A stretch of DNA of 64,000 nucleotides from Lonepinella sp042468235 (GTDB lineage Bacteria; Pseudomonadota; Gammaproteobacteria; Enterobacterales; Pasteurellaceae): assembly GCF_042468235.1 (NCBI RefSeq), contig NZ_CP170386.1, forward strand, positions 1,178,001 through 1,242,000, read 5' to 3'. The notes under the pieces were generated by a model. The model made no database searches. It saw only the letters and a program-made list of their open reading frames with translations, and had not been told where the DNA came from. Below, one piece after another: positions 60,787 to 64,000 of this stretch. Made by a program: the position numbers and the translations under genes. Within the stretch, counting starts at the first letter, position 1. The number at the start of each line of letters is the position of its first letter.

Positions 60787-61770
60787 TTATTGTAATTTAA
60801 TGCGAGCAACACGACCATCAATTTTCAATGGATAGTCCTCACCTTTATAGGTAATTTTTACATTAGATGGTGCACCGATAGTTAATGCATAAGGCCCTTT
60901 ACCATCTAACGTAATCACTTCACCTTGTTTATATTCTTTTTGCGTCACCAAATTATGATGTTTTGCATCACGTACCGCAATCCAGCTAGTGGCTGCTATT
61001 ATTTCAATTTGTAAATCCCCTGTCGCAACATTATCTTCTGTATTTTGAGCATTATCCTCCACGGCTATTGAATCGGTTACATTATCTTTCGTAGTATGCT
61101 GCATAAGGATCCCTTGTGCTGGACTATCTACACTTTCCATTGTATTTTCTTGTTGGTTAGTATCTGTATTTGTTATCGCATTACTATTTTCTGGATTATT
61201 TTGCACCGCACTTTCTGATATTTGTGCGTTAGCTTGTGTTGAATCCACAACAGCTGTTTCTGCCATGATTACTACATTATCGCTATGCTCTAGCGATTTA
61301 TTCCGTCCTTCCGTTGAGACATAATTTTGCACTAAATTATCACGCTCGGAATTCGTTTGTTGATAATTTTCCCACCACCAAAGGGCAGTCATTCCAATCA
61401 CAAATAAAAGAACAAAAGCCGTTAACCAACCAACCCATCGACTATGCGAAGAATGAGGATTCACCACTTTTTTGACTTTAACGTGTTTATTTAAATCATT
61501 CCTTACCGCCCTACCAAAATCAATCGCACCATCTTTCCATAAGCTATCTGGCAATTTCAAAAATTCAGCATAATTACGCACATATCCCTTCATAAAAGTA
61601 GCAGGAATATTTTTCTGCACAAATTCATTATTTTCGATACTTTCTACCACAATAGGGCGTAAATTCACTTTTTCTGCGACTTGTTCAATAGTTAAATTGA
61701 GCTTTTGACGAGCTTGGCGGAAAGTTTCCCCTACGGTTATTCTTTCTGCTGAATTAATCTGCGTATCCAT
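60787..61770 (-). CDS. rodZ: Cytoskeletal shape protein RodZ
   Basis: RodZ links cytoplasmic MreB to the elongasome. The 327 residues start with an Xre-type helix-turn-helix (about 10-80; VGETFRQARQKLNLTIEQVA) that binds MreB. A basic juxtamembrane stretch leads into one helix (VGWLTAFVLLFVIGMTALWW, about 112-132). A long Asn/Thr/Ser-rich linker follows, then a beta domain (ATSWIAVRDAKHHNLVTQKE). Length is near E. coli RodZ (337). First gene of rodZ-ispG-hisS-yfgM. Confidence 0.95.
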   Translation of the reverse strand: MDTQINSAERITVGETFRQARQKLNLTIEQVAEKVNLRPIVVESIENNEFVQKNIPATFMKGYVRNYAEFLKLPDSLWKDGAIDFGRAVRNDLNKHVKVKKVVNPHSSHSRWVGWLTAFVLLFVIGMTALWWWENYQQTNSERDNLVQNYVSTEGRNKSLEHSDNVVIMAETAVVDSTQANAQISESAVQNNPENSNAITNTDTNQQENTMESVDSPAQGILMQHTTKDNVTDSIAVEDNAQNTEDNVATGDLQIEIIAATSWIAVRDAKHHNLVTQKEYKQGEVITLDGKGPYALTIGAPSNVKITYKGEDYPLKIDGRVARIKLQ

Positions 61771-61858
61771 AAGTTCAAGTATTTCCTAAAAATATAAAGA
61801 TAAAATTAAATGGCTAAGTTTAAAGTCGTCATGGCGGTTTTGCAACTGTTATTTATTG

Positions 61859-62827
61859 CTAGGCATTTGTAATTCCGAAAGCCATCACCTGTTCAATAGT
61901 TTCAGCACCTAAAGCAATCATCATTAATCGATCCACCCCTAAAGCCACACCTGATGTATTAGGCATGCCTGCTTGCAAAGCTGCTAGAAAACGAGAATCA
62001 ATTGAACGTATCGGCAAACCTAATTTCTGACGTACGTGATTATCTTGCTCAAAACGATTAAATTGTTCATGAGCATCAGTCAATTCATGGAAACCATTAG
62101 CCAGTTCTAACCCTTTATAATAGAATTCAAAACGCTCTGCTACACGATGATCTTCCGAACTAATTTGTGCTAACGCTGCTTGACTCGCCGGGAAATGATA
62201 AATAGCCACCGGACGAGTTTGACCAATTTTAGGCTCCACGACTTCACTAAACAGAAATTGTAACAAAGTATCTCGATCTTCATTTTCATCACAAATAAAA
62301 TTATATTTTTTAGCTTTACTGATTAACTCGGCTTTACTTGCTGATAAAGGGTCTAAACCAACATATTGTTGAAAAACAAACTGATAACTTAAACTTTCAG
62401 TGGGTTCACAATCTAAAATATTTTGTAATAAATCATCCACCTCATTAATTAATCGATACATATCAAAAAATGGACGATACCATTCTAACATAGTAAATTC
62501 AGGATTATGACGGCGACCTGCTTCTTCATTACGAAAAACATGACAAAGTTGGAAAATCGCCCCTGAACCTGCTGCTAACAGGCGTTTCATATGATATTCT
62601 GGACTCGTATTTAACCACAATGTTTTCGGTTTGTTAAAGGGAGCAACAAACTCGGTGCTGAAGGTAGATAAATTAACATCTGTCACACCAAATTCACTCA
62701 GAATTGGCGTTTCCACCTCCAAAATACCACGTTCAGAAAAAAAACGACGAATTTCTGCCATGATTTTAGCACGAGCAAGTAAATTCTTAATTGTGGCAGT
62801 TGGCTGCCATGAAGTCTCTGTTGACAT
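61859..62827 (-). CDS. epmA: EF-P lysine-lysyltransferase EpmA
   Basis: EpmA (PoxA/GenX) is a truncated class II lysyl-tRNA synthetase paralogue that attaches beta-lysine to elongation factor P. The 322 residues lack the anticodon domain. Motif 2 is FRNEEAGRRHNPEFTMLEWY and motif 3 is GVALGVDRLMMIALG. Divergent from frdA, as in E. coli. epmB and efp are not in the window. Confidence 0.96.
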   Translation of the reverse strand: MSTETSWQPTATIKNLLARAKIMAEIRRFFSERGILEVETPILSEFGVTDVNLSTFSTEFVAPFNKPKTLWLNTSPEYHMKRLLAAGSGAIFQLCHVFRNEEAGRRHNPEFTMLEWYRPFFDMYRLINEVDDLLQNILDCEPTESLSYQFVFQQYVGLDPLSASKAELISKAKKYNFICDENEDRDTLLQFLFSEVVEPKIGQTRPVAIYHFPASQAALAQISSEDHRVAERFEFYYKGLELANGFHELTDAHEQFNRFEQDNHVRQKLGLPIRSIDSRFLAALQAGMPNTSGVALGVDRLMMIALGAETIEQVMAFGITNA

Positions 62828-63008
62828 AAAAATAAATTAATGTGAAAAAATAGGCTTTATTTTAACTTGAATTCAGTAAAAAACCAAACATAACGAAATA
62901 GAACAAAATACCAAAATAAGCATTTTTTATTACTTTCAATAATAATAAAAATCATCTTTAACCTATTAATAATTCTTATTTTTGCTAACTACAGTGCATT
63001 TTACCTAA

Positions 63009-63030
63009 ATATTTGAGCTAGATCACATTT
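63009..63030 (+). promoter_or_regulatory. CRP site with overlapping FNR-like motif upstream of frdA
   Basis: The 22-mer ending CTAGATCACATTT matches the CRP consensus at 19 of 22 positions by hand count. Nested in it, TTGAG-CTAG-ATCAC (63013-63026) matches 8 of 10 FNR bases. It lies 91-112 bp before the frdA start, a plausible activator position. Confidence 0.65.
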
Positions 63031-63120
63031 CTAACAATTAGATTAAAAAAGAGATAGTAATTTATTAAAATTTAAGTAACATTATTATTGTTAATTAATT
63101 CTTTTGTGGGGGACATAATT

Positions 63121-64000
63121 GTGCAAATTGTCAATGTAGATATTGCGATTGTCGGTGCTGGTGGTGGTGGATTACGTTCTGCGATTGCTGCAACAGAAGC
63201 CAATCCTAATCTTAAAATCGCTTTAGTTTCAAAAGTTTATCCTATGCGTAGCCATACAGTTGCGGCTGAAGGTGGTGCGGCAGCGGTTATCAAAGAAGAA
63301 GATAGCTACGATAAACACTTTAATGACACCGTATCTGGTGGTGACTGGTTATGTGAACAAGATGTTGTAGAATATTTTGTTAAACATTCTCCTGTGGAAA
63401 TGACTCAACTTGAACGTTGGGGGTGTCCTTGGTCTCGTAAACAAGATGGTGATGTGAACGTTCGCCGTTTTGGTGGGATGAAAATCGAACGTACTTGGTT
63501 TGCCGCCGATAAAACTGGATTCCATTTATTACATACGCTTTTCCAAACGTCTATTCAATATCCACAAATCCAACGTTTTGATGAACATTTTGTGTTAGAT
63601 ATTCTCACTGATGATGGTCGCGCGTGTGGTTTAGTTGCAATGAATATGATGGAAGGCACCTTAATTCAAATCAATGCCAAAGCCGTAGTTATTGCAACAG
63701 GTGGTGGTTGTCGTGCGTTCAAATTTAATACTAACGGCGGTATCGTTACGGGTGACGGTCTTTCTATGGCATATCGTCACGGAGTGCCACTACGTGATAT
63801 GGAATTTGTACAATATCACCCAACCGGTTTGCCAAATACCGGTATTTTGATGACTGAAGGTTGTCGGGGTGAAGGTGGTATTTTATTAAATAAAAATGGT
63901 TACCGCTACTTACAAGATTATGGTCTAGGTCCTGAAACACCAGTGGGTAAACCAGAAAATAAATATATGGAATTAGGTCCTCGAGATAAAGTATCCCAAG
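63121..64000 (+). CDS. frdA: Fumarate reductase flavoprotein subunit, N-terminal part (cut by window edge)
   Basis: FrdA reduces fumarate to succinate as a terminal step of anaerobic respiration, with covalent FAD. The GTG at 63121 follows GGGGGA. Visible residues (about 293) show the dinucleotide fold VDIAIVGAGGGGLRSAIAA and the FAD-linkage segment RSHTVAAEGGAAAV. VQYHPTGLPNTGILMTEGCR with RGEGG, and ELGPRDKVSQ, belong to the active-site region. Close throughout to E. coli FrdA. frdBCD should follow beyond the window. Confidence 0.97.
   Translation, partial: MQIVNVDIAIVGAGGGGLRSAIAATEANPNLKIALVSKVYPMRSHTVAAEGGAAAVIKEEDSYDKHFNDTVSGGDWLCEQDVVEYFVKHSPVEMTQLERWGCPWSRKQDGDVNVRRFGGMKIERTWFAADKTGFHLLHTLFQTSIQYPQIQRFDEHFVLDILTDDGRACGLVAMNMMEGTLIQINAKAVVIATGGGCRAFKFNTNGGIVTGDGLSMAYRHGVPLRDMEFVQYHPTGLPNTGILMTEGCRGEGGILLNKNGYRYLQDYGLGPETPVGKPENKYMELGPRDKVSQ

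Overview
This window is a contiguous piece of a low-GC gammaproteobacterial chromosome from the family Pasteurellaceae. The strongest signature is the Hin-type DNA uptake signal sequence (AAGTGCGGT and its complement), of which I count roughly 40 exact copies by eye in genes, intergenic gaps and terminator stems. The gene content agrees: the competence pseudopilin operon comNOPQ next to recC, a P6-type Pal lipoprotein, a homologue of Haemophilus adhesin protein E, and orthologues of the usual Haemophilus/Pasteurella housekeeping genes. The uptake-signal type points to the Haemophilus/Aggregatibacter/Pasteurella/Avibacterium side of the family rather than the Actinobacillus pleuropneumoniae side; I do not name a species.

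Layout. 1-2.4 kb: partial guaB, divergent birA, a multi-hairpin element, and a Met-Leu-Gln-Gln tRNA operon. 2.5-9.5 kb: nagC, recC and the com pseudopilin operon with a CRP-like site. 9.6-10.0 kb: four tandem lysine tRNAs, one with a CTT anticodon. 10.2-15 kb: ybgC-tolQ-tolR-tolA-tolB-pal (cell-envelope constriction). 15-19.8 kb: mlaFEDCB-ibaG-murA (outer-membrane lipid asymmetry and peptidoglycan precursor). 19.9-27.7 kb: xseA, rne, divergent rluC with an unknown secreted protein, trxA, metB. 28.1-28.5 kb: Gly-Leu-Cys tRNAs. 28.6-33.5 kb: a CorB-like CBS membrane protein, ypjD, ffh, the protein E-like lipoprotein and a Neisseria-type heme oxygenase. 33.7-38.7 kb: lepA-lepB-rnc-era and grcA with two FNR-like sites. 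39-44.6 kb: a polar amino-acid ABC transporter whose binding protein is separated from its permeases and ATPase by a D-glycerate permease/kinase pair on the opposite strand. 44.7-50.8 kb: miaB, infA, corC-lnt, tRNA-Ala, gltX. 51-54.7 kb: three identical tRNA-Val genes, an LtaS-like sulfatase-fold membrane enzyme and brnQ. 54.9-62.8 kb: mnmE, sodA, a YgiW/YdeI OB-fold protein, then rodZ-ispG-hisS-yfgM and epmA. 63.1 kb to the end: the start of frdA, preceded by an overlapping CRP/FNR-like site.

Most of the window is conserved core genome with no insertion sequence, prophage or CRISPR array. I did not find a clearly new multi-gene system. The most unusual parts are small: the structured elements after birA and between tolQ and tolR, the CTT lysine tRNA, the 48-bp tandem repeat in tolA, the Neisseria-like hemO, the protein E homologue, the split ABC transporter and the LtaS-like enzyme. 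Coordinates of short sites were counted by hand and may be off by a base or two.
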